Source: Pseudomonadota bacterium (lineage in GTDB: Bacteria > Pseudomonadota > Alphaproteobacteria > Sphingomonadales > Sphingomonadaceae). Taken from it: a DNA stretch of 9,242 nt. Where the stretch lies: NCBI GenBank assembly GCA_023422695.1, contig JAFAGN010000087.1, forward strand, positions 1 through 9,242, written 5' to 3'. Shown here in pieces: positions 1-6,055 of the stretch. The notes under the pieces were generated by a model. It saw only the letters and a program-made list of their open reading frames with translations, did not search any database and had not been told where the DNA came from. How positions within the stretch are numbered: the first letter of the stretch is position 1; the number at the start of each line of letters is the position of its first letter. The position numbers and the translations under genes were made by a program.

Positions 1-27
1 GTCAACAAGATGCGCGGATAGGCAGGG

Positions 28-48
28 CCCTCCCCGCAAGGGGGAGGG
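28..48. repeat. GC-rich inverted repeat beside the acetyltransferase gene
   Basis: CCCTCCCC (28-35) pairs perfectly with GGGGAGGG (41-48) around a 5-nt loop. It lies just past the stop codon of the minus-strand acetyltransferase gene, so it could end that transcript. There is no T-run on the minus-strand side, so it is not a classical intrinsic terminator. Such short C/G palindromes are common between genes of sphingomonads (general knowledge). Confidence 0.5.
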
Positions 49-53
49 AGCGC

Positions 54-650
54 TCACGCCGCCATCAGGCGCAATTCCTCACGGAAATCCTCGTCCACCC
101 CGATGCGGCTTCGCATCGGGGTGACAAGACCATCGGCATCGGCATCGCCTTCTTCGAACAGCGCGCACGCCGCTTCGCCGCCGCGCGCGAGGCTGAAGCG
201 CTGCGCGACCTTGCCCGTCGGGCGAAAGCCCAGCTTGCGCAGCACCGCGCCCGATGCCGGGTTGTCGAGGAAGTGGCCTGCGGTGAGCTTGGGCAGGTGC
301 ATCGCGCGCGCGATGCCCATCAGCTGGCGCCCGGCTTCGGTGGCAAAGCCGAGCCCCCAATAGGGCCGCGCGATCCAATAGCCCATTTCCAGCCGACCGT
401 CGGGGTCGGGCGAAATGCCGCAGCCGCCGACCAGACGCGGGGCGCCGCCGGTGCGGGCGAAAATCAGGAAACACGGCTGGGCGGGGTCGATCGGCTTGTT
501 CAGAAACGCGCGCGCTTCGCTTTCGCCATAGGGCCAGGGTGCGGTCGCGAGGTTGCGGACCACCGCCTCTTCGCCGATCGCGTGTGCCAGCGCCGGAGCG
601 TCTTCCTGCCAGCCGGGCCGCAGCAACAATCTTTCGGTACGCGCAAACAT
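54..650 (-). CDS. GNAT family N-acetyltransferase (RimJ/RimL-like)
   Basis: This 198-aa protein looks like a cytoplasmic acetyl-CoA-dependent N-acetyltransferase of the RimJ/RimL branch of the GNAT superfamily. The N-terminus TERLLLRPGWQEDAPAL (residues 5-21) is the usual first strand and helix. MGYWIARPYWGLGFATEA (89-106) covers the strand 4 and acetyl-CoA pyrophosphate-binding loop, where the usual (Q/R)xxGxG/A is reduced to PYWGLGFA. DNPASGAVLRKLGF (129-142) is the typical late helix that contacts CoA. Such enzymes acetylate protein N-termini, amino acids or small amines; the substrate cannot be read from sequence. The ATG at 650 is preceded by GGAG six bases upstream. The last 25 or so residues extend beyond the normal fold, and their DNA contains a perfect 12-bp hairpin (see separate entry). 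The gene stands alone, with rpmA upstream on the same strand behind a terminator. Confidence 0.9.
   Translation of the reverse strand: MFARTERLLLRPGWQEDAPALAHAIGEEAVVRNLATAPWPYGESEARAFLNKPIDPAQPCFLIFARTGGAPRLVGGCGISPDPDGRLEMGYWIARPYWGLGFATEAGRQLMGIARAMHLPKLTAGHFLDNPASGAVLRKLGFRPTGKVAQRFSLARGGEAACALFEEGDADADGLVTPMRSRIGVDEDFREELRLMAA
96..123. repeat. Perfect 12-bp hairpin inside the acetyltransferase coding region
   Basis: CACCCCGATGCG (96-107) is the exact reverse complement of CGCATCGGGGTG (112-123), with the 4-nt loop GCTT. It encodes part of the C-terminal tail (around residues 176-185) beyond the conserved GNAT fold. A perfect stem this long inside a gene is unusual. It may be an inserted palindromic element that stayed in frame, or it may influence the mRNA 3' end. 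Confidence 0.7.
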
Positions 651-773
651 CTTATCACTCCCAATTGCCGCCGCCTTGGCGCCCGATGGTGACGCTTTGA
701 CGACAGTCGATGCAGAGGGAGATGGATGGCCCGATTTTCGCGTCTGTTCGCCAAGCCCTGGAACGCAGACAAG

Positions 774-810
774 AAAAAAGGGAGTCCGGGGTGACCCGTC
801 TCCCTCTTTT
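774..810. terminator. Intrinsic terminator of the rplU-rpmA operon, possibly bidirectional
   Basis: GGGAG (780-784) pairs with CTCCC (800-804), and CGGG (787-790) pairs with CCCG (795-798), closing a GTGA loop with a small internal loop between the two stems. Read on the minus strand, the stem is followed directly by a run of six T (the A-run at 774-779), which fits termination of the operon whose last gene ends at 887. On the plus strand it is followed by TCTTTT (805-810), so it may also block plus-strand transcription. The 651-886 spacer otherwise holds only the upstream region of the acetyltransferase. Confidence 0.75.
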
Positions 811-886
811 CGAACTTTGTTTCCGCGGCAAGCGGAAAGGACCGTTCCGGGTCATCCCTTGGTGGGCGACCCGTGCGGATCGTCCT

Positions 887-1156
887 TTATTCGGCGGCTT
901 CTGCCATGGCGTCGACCGACACATATTTGCGGCCAAGCTTGCCGTCGTGGAATCGGACCTGGCCGTCGGCGGTTGCGAACAGCGTGTGGTCCTTGCCCAT
1001 GCCGACGTTGACGCCCGGGTACACCTTGGTGCCGCGCTGACGCACGATAATGTTGCCGCCGATCACGTCCTGACCGCCGAACTTCTTCACGCCAAGGCGG
1101 CGGCCGGCTGAGTCGCGACCGTTGCGCGATGAACCGCCTGCTTTCTTATGTGCCAT
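887..1156 (-). CDS. rpmA: 50S ribosomal protein L27
   Basis: Ribosomal protein L27 (89 aa) of the large subunit, whose N-terminal tail reaches towards the peptidyl-transferase centre. The start MAHKKAGGSSRNGRDS, the following GRRLGVKKFGGQ, and the GGNIIVRQRGTKVYPG and GKDHTLFA segments are family hallmarks. The length is normal. There is no N-terminal extension of the kind that is cleaved off in Firmicutes. The ATG at 1156 has GGAG eight bases upstream. It lies 49 bp downstream of rplU on the same strand, the near-universal rplU-rpmA order, and the two are surely co-transcribed. The terminator at 774-810 closes the unit. Confidence 0.98.
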   Translation of the reverse strand: MAHKKAGGSSRNGRDSAGRRLGVKKFGGQDVIGGNIIVRQRGTKVYPGVNVGMGKDHTLFATADGQVRFHDGKLGRKYVSVDAMAEAAE

Positions 1157-1205
1157 GACTGATGCTCCTTAATTCGTTGGGAGGGGCCGAGCCGCGTTGC
1201 CGCGC

Positions 1206-1697
1206 TCAGGCGTCCTTCTTGGGGGCTGCCTTCTTGGCAGCGGGCTTCTTTTCGGCGGCGTCTGCCTTGGGCGCAGCGTCCTTCTTGGGAGCAGCAGCCT
1301 TCTTCGGTGCAGCTTCCTTGGCGGGCGCAGCCTTGGCTTCGGCGGCGGGAGCAGCTTCGGCCTTCGGAGCGGCTTCCTTCTTCGGCGCGGCCTTCTTGGC
1401 TTCGCCGACGGCCAGGATGCGCAGCAGCGTCAGCGACTGGCGATGGCCGTTGCGACGGCGGTAGTTGTGCCGACGGCGCTTCTTGAACACGATGACCTTT
1501 TCGCCGCGCGTCTGGGCAATGATTTCGGCCGAAACGACGAGGCCATCGGCGCTCTTCACTTCGCCGCCGTCACCGGCCAGCAGGACGTCGCCCAGCGACA
1601 CGGTGTCGCCAGCTTCGCCGTCGATCTTTTCAACGGCGATCTTGTCTCCAGCGGCGACGCGATACTGCTTGCCGCCCGTGCGCACGATTGCGAACAT
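1206..1697 (-). CDS. rplU: 50S ribosomal protein L21 with long Ala/Lys/Pro-rich C-terminal tail
   Basis: Ribosomal protein L21 of the large subunit, which binds 23S rRNA. Residues 1 to about 98 are the normal core: MFAIVRTGGKQYRVAAGDKI at the N-terminus, then the basic FKKRRRHNYRRRNGHRQ segment (about 71-87), then a final strand ending in ILAVGE. The usual bacterial protein is about 100-105 aa. Here about 64 more residues follow, made of degenerate repeats of AAPKKE/AAPKAE/AAPAKE type. The tail is highly charged, probably disordered, and resembles histone H1-like or SWIB-type tails. Such an extension is known in sphingomonads and some relatives; its role is unclear. The ATG at 1697 has only a weak ribosome site (GAAAG), and the reading frame before it shows no L21 homology. 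It is the first gene of the rplU-rpmA operon. Confidence 0.97.
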   Translation of the reverse strand: MFAIVRTGGKQYRVAAGDKIAVEKIDGEAGDTVSLGDVLLAGDGGEVKSADGLVVSAEIIAQTRGEKVIVFKKRRRHNYRRRNGHRQSLTLLRILAVGEAKKAAPKKEAAPKAEAAPAAEAKAAPAKEAAPKKAAAPKKDAAPKADAAEKKPAAKKAAPKKDA

Positions 1698-1786
1698 GGT
1701 CTTTCATCCAATCAGAAACTAAAACACCCACGCTGCCAGTCACCCGCCAAAGCAGGCGATTTTTCCGGCATGCGGGAAAGTCAGCG

Positions 1787-1815
1787 CCACTAGCGAGCCA
1801 AGCCCGCGCTGTCAA
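1787..1815 (-). promoter_or_regulatory. Probable sigma-70 type promoter of rplU-rpmA
   Basis: On the minus strand TTGACA (complement of 1810-1815) is a perfect -35 hexamer. It is followed after exactly 17 bases by TAGTGG (complement of 1787-1792), a weak -10. A perfect -35 with a poor -10 is common for housekeeping promoters in Alphaproteobacteria. The implied start near 1780 gives a leader of about 80 nt before rplU. That leader contains a small stem (TTTCC/GGAAA, 1763-1780 region) and a CGCC/GGCG stem; an L21 feedback role is possible but not shown. Confidence 0.6.
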
Positions 1816-1926
1816 CCGCCAAATTCCGCGCTTTTCGCGTGAAAACGGGGGGCAGCGGCGATTGTCCGCGCGCGCGACCGATTCGGTGCTTGCTGCCGCG
1901 CGTCGGCATCCATATCAGGGACGGCG

Positions 1927-2448
1927 ATGATGCGCACTCTTCCCACATTGCTGCTGGCAGCCACCGCCTCGCTGTCGCTGGCGGCATGCGCGACGGCGCA
2001 GGACAGCGGAGCACCGTCGCTGGCGAAGCGGTCGGTCGAAGGGCGGTTCGATGTCGCGCCGCCCGCGGTGGTCGTGGCGCCGCCCGGGCCGCTTCCCGCC
2101 GACCTCAATGGCCGTCTCGCCCGCTGGGATACCGACGCCGCGGCGGCGCAGCAGGCCTTTGCCGCCGAACGCAATGTCACGGCATCGCTGGTGTCCGCCG
2201 CGGCGGGAGCGCCCGTCGCCAGCGAGCGCTGGGTCGTGGCGCAGCAGGCGATCTCGCGCCTCATCGCCGCGCGCGCGCCGCTCACCGCGGCCCTGGCCGA
2301 CATCGACCGCCTCTATCTCGACCGCAGTGTCGATGATGCGATCGACGGCCTGCCCGAAATCTATGCGCTGCGCGACCGGCTTGCCGAGATGGTGTCGATG
2401 CAGGATGCGCTGATCGCGGCGCTCAGCGGTCAACTGGCCGGGCAATAG
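1927..2448 (+). CDS. Putative lipoprotein, function unknown
   Basis: A 173-aa protein with a classical lipoprotein signal peptide: positively charged start, hydrophobic stretch LLLAATASLSLAAC, and lipobox L18-A-A-C21. Lipidation at Cys21 and export across the inner membrane are therefore likely. A Pro/Val-rich linker follows (about residues 43-58). The rest (about 60-172) is Ala-rich and looks helical, with regular Leu/Ile/Val spacing such as ISRLIAARAPLTAALADIDRLY and a Leu-rich end. I do not recognise a domain. Two ATG codons stand in tandem at 1927 and 1930, with AGGGA five to eight bases upstream. The gene is divergent from rplU and its end overlaps the end of the convergent MocA-like gene by 26 bp. 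Other possibilities are a small structural envelope protein or a helical-bundle adaptor. Confidence 0.85.
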   Translation: MMRTLPTLLLAATASLSLAACATAQDSGAPSLAKRSVEGRFDVAPPAVVVAPPGPLPADLNGRLARWDTDAAAAQQAFAAERNVTASLVSAAAGAPVASERWVVAQQAISRLIAARAPLTAALADIDRLYLDRSVDDAIDGLPEIYALRDRLAEMVSMQDALIAALSGQLAGQ

Positions 2449-3058
2449 GCGCGGCGTCGGCGCGCGCGCCATGCCGTGCCATCAGCACCGCTGCGACCCG
2501 CGCCATATCGGCCGGGCTGTCCACATCGCACAGGTCGGCGCCGTCGGTGATCGCGCGCAGCGTTGGCTGCGCGGCGAGCAACCCCGCGGCGCCAACATCC
2601 GCCCCGCCACAGGTCAGCGCGGCGAACAGCGCCCGCGGCAGGCGGGCGGGAACCCCCAGTCGGCCGCCGGGATAAGGCGTTGCCACGGGGCGGCCGGGCG
2701 GTCCTGCCGTCACCAGGGTGCGGACGTGGCCGGGGGTGATCAGCGGCATGTCGGCCAGGAAAATGCACGCCGCGTCATGCCCCATGGCGTCGGCATCGCG
2801 GATCGCACACGCCAGCGACGTCGCCAGCCCCTGCGCGGCGTCATCGTTCACCGCGAGCCGCCAACCGCGCCCTTCGCCATCGCGGGCAAAGCGCGGCGAT
2901 ACGCGCGGGACGACGATCGTGCCCGGCGCGATGTCCGCGGCCTCGATCGCAGCCAGGATCCACGCGCCAAGCAATTGGCCTGCACAGGATGCGTCGAGCT
3001 TCGGCGTGCCAAACCGCCGGCTCTGACCCGCCGCCAGCACATAGATGCCGACGCTCAT
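2423..3058 (-). CDS. MocA-like molybdenum cofactor nucleotidyltransferase
   Basis: A 211-aa protein of the NTP-transferase (MobA/MocA) fold. VLAAGQSRRFGTPKL (residues 7-21) is the nucleotide-binding signature LAAGxSxRxGxxK. NDDAAQGLATSLACAI (71-86) matches the conserved N-x-x-x-x-x-G-x-x-x-S-L segment. LADMP (101-105) holds the metal-binding Asp, and GVPARLPRALFAAL (135-148) and DVDSPADM (178-185) are further family motifs. MocA attaches CMP to molybdopterin to make the cytosine-dinucleotide cofactor of xanthine-oxidase-type enzymes; related proteins attach GMP. The pairing with an XdhC-family gene favours MocA. The ATG at 3058 overlaps the stop of the upstream xdhC-like gene by 4 bp (ATGA), so the two are translationally coupled. 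The segment after PKL is less typical than the usual PLPL-type stretch. The substrate (CTP or GTP) is inferred. Confidence 0.87.
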   Translation of the reverse strand: MSVGIYVLAAGQSRRFGTPKLDASCAGQLLGAWILAAIEAADIAPGTIVVPRVSPRFARDGEGRGWRLAVNDDAAQGLATSLACAIRDADAMGHDAACIFLADMPLITPGHVRTLVTAGPPGRPVATPYPGGRLGVPARLPRALFAALTCGGADVGAAGLLAAQPTLRAITDGADLCDVDSPADMARVAAVLMARHGARADAAPIARPVDR

Positions 3059-3957
3059 GGTGTCGGCGCCAGCAGGCCATAGCGAAACACGATGTCGGAC
3101 AGCGCCGACAGCGCCAGGCTGCCCGGGTGGCGGGCTTGCGGGAAAATCCCGACGGGGCTGGTGATGCGGGCAAGGTCGTCGGCCGATACGCCGTCCGCGG
3201 CCAGGCTCTCCAACCGCCGCTGCCGCGCGACCGCGCCGCCTTGGGCGCCGATATAGAAGGCGTCGCTGCCGAGCGCCCAGCGCAGCACCTCGCGCTCCCA
3301 TTCATGGTCGTGGAACAGCAGGATGACCGCGGTCCACCGGTCGGGCGCGGGCAGAGCGGGGGCGCGGCCCAGCACCAGCTCGGCGCTATAGGGGTTCAGC
3401 GGCCGAATCTCGACGCCCGCGGCGCGCGCCAGATGCGACAACGCGTCGAGCTCCGGTCCGGCCCCCAGCGCAACGATCTGCAGGTCGGGGGCATAAGGAC
3501 GATGGCGCAACATCCCGGCTTCGCCGGTCGCGGGCAGCGGCAGCGCCAGGACAGCCGGTCGCCGGTCGGCCAGCGCGCGTGCCACCCCCGCAATCGCCGA
3601 CCGATCCGGTGCCGGGTCGATCAGGATATGGATCGCGCTGCCGCACGGCAGGCGAAAGTCGATCTGTTCGGACCCGCGCCCATAATGCCGCACGACCGGC
3701 CGATCGATCTGCCGCGCTTCGGCGACAAGCTGCGCCTCGAGGCAACCGTCGGCGAGCGACCCGATCACCGACCCATCGCCGCGAATCGCCAGCTGCGCCC
3801 CCAGCTGGCGCGAAAAGCTGCCCTCGATCCCGACGATCGTGCACAGGGCGCAGTCGCCCTCGGTCGCGGCGATCAGCGCTGCATTGTCGGAAAAGGCGCG
3901 GGCCGGGAAGGCGGTGCCGGTCGAGCTGCTCGGGATGGTCGGGTCTGTAGATTTCAT
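3055..3957 (-). CDS. XdhC/CoxI family protein (molybdenum hydroxylase maturation)
   Basis: A 300-aa protein of the XdhC/CoxI family. Family members bind molybdenum cofactor, help add the terminal sulfur, and hand it to xanthine-dehydrogenase or CO-dehydrogenase type enzymes. The N-terminal domain is seen in GSFSRQLGAQLAIRGDGSVI (residues 46-65), then SLADGCLEAQL with the conserved Cys72 and Glu74, and LPCGSAIHILIDP (103-115) with Cys105. The C-terminal Rossmann-like domain starts at IVALGAGPELDALSHLARAAG (161-181) and includes FHDHEWEREVLRWAL, DAFYIGAQGG and ARITSPVGI. The Rossmann loop is GAGPE where GAGH is usual. I chose the ATG at 3957; a TTG at 3999 in the same frame would add 14 residues, but neither site has a good Shine-Dalgarno. 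It overlaps the MocA-like gene by 4 bp. No hydroxylase structural gene is in the window. Confidence 0.85.
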   Translation of the reverse strand: MKSTDPTIPSSSTGTAFPARAFSDNAALIAATEGDCALCTIVGIEGSFSRQLGAQLAIRGDGSVIGSLADGCLEAQLVAEARQIDRPVVRHYGRGSEQIDFRLPCGSAIHILIDPAPDRSAIAGVARALADRRPAVLALPLPATGEAGMLRHRPYAPDLQIVALGAGPELDALSHLARAAGVEIRPLNPYSAELVLGRAPALPAPDRWTAVILLFHDHEWEREVLRWALGSDAFYIGAQGGAVARQRRLESLAADGVSADDLARITSPVGIFPQARHPGSLALSALSDIVFRYGLLAPTP

Positions 3958-4259
3958 CGGCCTATCATCTTGCTCCGGTTCCGTCCGATGCAGCGCCAAT
4001 GCGCTGTGGCCGACATAATCACACCGAGCTGTTACCTATGGCATCGGCAGGACGTAGCATAGCGAACTGTTCGCAAGCATGCGTTTCCCATCGTCCGCAA
4101 TGAACTGGACCTCCTTCATCGCTTCGCCCTGCTTTATCGACGGTTGCGCGCGCGCGGACTTGGCGTAGAGTTGCTGATGTCCGGTCGCCCCGGTCGGTTG
4201 GGTCGGTGCGCAGGATAGCCTCGCACGAACGAAGCGATCTTCGGGTGCGGAACGGAGGA
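3958..4259. other. Divergent spacer between the xdhC-like gene and the MarR gene
   Basis: This 302-bp spacer should carry the promoters of both flanking genes. I see no convincing -35/-10 pair; the best for the MarR side is TTGCGC with TAGAGT 16 bases later (4144-4171), which is weak. It contains the dyad at 4062-4074. A minus-strand reading frame at 4036-4119 would encode 27 aa (MKEVQFIADDGKRM...) with AGGG seven bases upstream of its ATG. It matches nothing I recognise, and may be a gene remnant or chance. Confidence 0.4.
4062..4074. promoter_or_regulatory. Perfect dyad GCGAAC-T-GTTCGC, candidate operator
   Basis: A 6-bp perfect inverted repeat with a single central base sits in the divergent spacer next to a MarR-family gene. 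MarR dimers usually bind such dyads and often control the divergent neighbour. The distance to the MarR start (about 190 bp) is rather long, and no second copy was seen nearby, so this remains a candidate only. Confidence 0.35.
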
Positions 4260-4781
4260 ATGCGTTTGCCGAGCGATCGACCCGGGACACCCGATAGCAC
4301 GAAGAATATCGACGCACTCTATAAGCGTCCGGGTTTCCTGCTGCGCCGCGCGCATCAGATCAGCGTTTCGCTGTTCCTGTCCGAAAGCGCAGAAATCGGT
4401 GCGACAACGACGCAATATGGGGTGTTGGTGATCCTGCGGCATTGCGAAGGGCTCGACCAGATCGGGCTGTCGAAGAAGGTGGGATTGGACCGGTCGACGA
4501 CTGGCCTGGTGGTCAAGAAGCTCGAAGCCGAAGGTTTGATTGTCCGCGTCGAAGACGCTCATGATCGCCGCCGTAAAATCCTCATCCTCACGGCGAAGGG
4601 TGAGCGGCATCTTGAACGGCTACGCGAGCCGGCGGCGCGGGCCCAGCAGATCGCCCTGTCGGCGTTCGCGCCCGGAGAGGCCGAAACTTTCCTGGCGTTG
4701 CTGGGTAAATTTGTCGATCGATTCAACGACGTCACCCGTTCGCCGATCGTGCACGACGAGGCATCGGCGCACAAGGCGTAG
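4260..4781 (+). CDS. MarR family winged helix-turn-helix transcriptional regulator
   Basis: A 173-aa DNA-binding protein of the MarR family, which works as a homodimer and usually releases DNA when a phenolic or oxidising ligand binds. ALYKRPGFLLRRAHQISVSL (residues 19-38) is the dimerisation helix. TTQYGVLVIL (50-59) opens the DNA-binding domain. GLSKKVGLDRSTTGLVVKKL (69-88) is the helix-turn-helix with the recognition helix, and DAHDRRRKILILTAKG (99-114) is the wing with the family's D-x-R-x-R signature. The C-terminal helix (about 115-160) completes the dimer interface. The ATG at 4260 lies only one base after GGAGG, which is too close for good initiation. A TTG at 4266 has ideal spacing, and a GTG at 4206 would give a longer protein, so the start is uncertain. 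Targets and ligand are unknown. Confidence 0.88.
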   Translation: MRLPSDRPGTPDSTKNIDALYKRPGFLLRRAHQISVSLFLSESAEIGATTTQYGVLVILRHCEGLDQIGLSKKVGLDRSTTGLVVKKLEAEGLIVRVEDAHDRRRKILILTAKGERHLERLREPAARAQQIALSAFAPGEAETFLALLGKFVDRFNDVTRSPIVHDEASAHKA

Positions 4782-4841
4782 CGAAGAAGGGCCGACGCAC
4801 CCGACGGCGCGAATCGTCCCGCCATCGTCTCAGCCGGAGCG

Positions 4842-5876
4842 TTACTGGTTCAACCCGTGCTTCTTCAGCGCGTGGCGAATCTGGTCGTAGCTGAGGCCCA
4901 GCGCTTCGGCGGCGACCTTCTGGTTGAAGCGGCAGCGCGCCATCGTGTCGGACAGGATCTGGCGTTCATAGGCGTCGACCGCGGCGCGCAGGTCGCTGAC
5001 CGGGCCGCTTGGCGTCGTGGGTGATGCGGCGGCGGGGTCGGCGGGGGCAGGGGATGCGCCGCCGCTGTCGGCCTTCGCCGCGGCTTTGCGCGCCACCGGC
5101 TGCCAGGGGCTGGCGAAGGGGTCGAAATTCAGCGCATCGACGGGCTTTTCGGGATCGGCCCAGCGATAGATGGCGCGTTCGATGACGTTGCGCAGTTCGC
5201 GGACATTGCCCGGCCAGTCGTGCCCCTCCATCGCCGCCAGCGCGCGCGGGCCGAAGCCCGGCCATTCGTCCCAGCCGAGCACCGCCGCCATGCGCTGCCC
5301 GAAATAGGTAGCAAGCACCTCGATATCGCCCTCGCGCGCGCGCAGCGGGGGCAGGGTGATGACCTCGAACGACAGTCGGTCGAGCAAGTCGGCGCGGAAC
5401 CGGTTGTCGTCGACCAGCGCGGGCAGATGTTCGTTGGTCGCCGCGACGATGCGGACGTCGACGCGGATCGGGCGCGACGACCCGACGCGGGTCACCTCGC
5501 CATATTCGACCGCGCGCAAGAGGCGCTCCTGCGCGCCCATCGACATCGTTGCCAGCTCGTCGAGAAAGAGCGTGCCGCCGTCGGCCTCCTCGAACCGCCC
5601 CGCGCGGGTCCGTGTGGCGCCGGTGAAGGCGCCCGCCTCGTGCCCGAACAGCTCGCTTTCGATCAGCGTCTCGGGCATCGCAGCGCAGTTCATGATGACA
5701 TAGGGCCGGTCCCAGCGCGTCGACAGGCGGTGGAGGCGCTCGGCGATCAGTTCCTTGCCCGTGCCGCGTTCGCCGATCACCAGCACCGGGCGGTCGAGCG
5801 ACGCGGCCAGGCTGGCGCGTTCGACCGCGTCCTGAAAGGCCGCCGACTGGCCGATAAATTGGGTCTCGCGCTCCAT
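4842..5876 (-). CDS. pspF: PspF, sigma-54 dependent activator of the phage shock operon
   Basis: A 344-aa bacterial enhancer-binding protein with no N-terminal sensor domain, as in E. coli PspF. The AAA+ domain starts at once: Walker A GERGTGKE (35-42), the sigma-54-contacting loop GAFTGA (82-87), Walker B GGTLFLDE (100-107), arginine-finger region FRADLLDR (160-167) and sensor II GNVREL (223-228). Trp55 within STRWDRP lines up with the Trp56 loop by which PspA restrains PspF in E. coli, so the same negative control is likely. An Ala/Pro-rich linker (about 258-292) leads to a Fis-type helix-turn-helix, NQKVAAEALGLSYDQIRHAL (318-337). I chose the ATG at 5876; a TTG two codons upstream (5882) is the alternative. 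It is divergent from the psp operon, as in enterobacteria, and convergent with the MarR gene across 60 bp. Confidence 0.96.
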   Translation of the reverse strand: MERETQFIGQSAAFQDAVERASLAASLDRPVLVIGERGTGKELIAERLHRLSTRWDRPYVIMNCAAMPETLIESELFGHEAGAFTGATRTRAGRFEEADGGTLFLDELATMSMGAQERLLRAVEYGEVTRVGSSRPIRVDVRIVAATNEHLPALVDDNRFRADLLDRLSFEVITLPPLRAREGDIEVLATYFGQRMAAVLGWDEWPGFGPRALAAMEGHDWPGNVRELRNVIERAIYRWADPEKPVDALNFDPFASPWQPVARKAAAKADSGGASPAPADPAAASPTTPSGPVSDLRAAVDAYERQILSDTMARCRFNQKVAAEALGLSYDQIRHALKKHGLNQ

Positions 5877-5885
5877 TCCCAATCA

Positions 5886-5912
5886 TTGGCAAAATTTCCC
5901 GCTGGTTGGCAA
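5886..5912. promoter_or_regulatory. Two TTGGCAA dyads, candidate PspF upstream activating sites
   Basis: TTGGCAA occurs at 5886-5892 and again at 5906-5912, with starts 20 bp apart, about two helical turns. Each is itself a dyad (TTG-N-CAA). They lie about 66-92 bp upstream of the -24 element, a normal distance for an enhancer. On the minus strand TTGACT (complement of 5912-5917) is the best -35 for pspF, so a protein bound here would also repress pspF, as is known for E. coli PspF. The match to PspF sites is inferred from position and symmetry. I saw no clear IHF site. Confidence 0.5.
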
Positions 5913-5976
5913 GTCAAATCGGCGTGAAATCCAAATCGCGAGTGAAGTTGCGCGGTTTTGTGCCGCTTGCCGCAAT

Positions 5977-5992
5977 TGGCACGGTGTCTGCA
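5977..5992 (+). promoter_or_regulatory. Sigma-54 promoter of the psp operon
   Basis: TTGGCACGGTGTCTGCA places GG (5978-5979) and GC (5990-5991) exactly 10 bases apart. TGGCAC is a perfect -24 element, and CTGCA departs from the TTGCA consensus by one base. The predicted start is near 6003, which leaves a leader of about 53 nt before the small gene at 6056. The divergent sigma-54 activator gene pspF next door strongly supports this call. Confidence 0.9.
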
Positions 5993-6055
5993 TTGTTGGA
6001 AACGAACCGGCGCAAATCGTGCCGGTGCAGCGAAAAACCACAGGAAGGTTCGATC

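Noticed and set aside
1206..1400. The repetitive region as a CRISPR or tandem DNA repeat
   Set aside because: The repeats are degenerate at DNA level, have no spacers, and are explained by the Lys/Ala/Pro tail of L21.
3059..3301. Longer start for the MocA-like protein reaching to 3301
   Set aside because: The added residues overlap the xdhC-like gene and have no homology; the LAAGxSxRxG motif needs the start at 3058.
2989..4062. A 357-codon plus-strand reading frame opposite the xdhC-like gene
   Set aside because: The minus strand carries clear XdhC and MocA motifs; the plus-strand protein is Arg/Gln/Ala-rich low-complexity translation without motifs.
4036..4317. A minus-strand frame in the divergent spacer, including a 27-codon start MKEVQFIADD
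   Set aside because: It runs into the MarR coding region, has no recognisable domain, and the short form is too brief to support without conservation data. It is mentioned only in the spacer entry.
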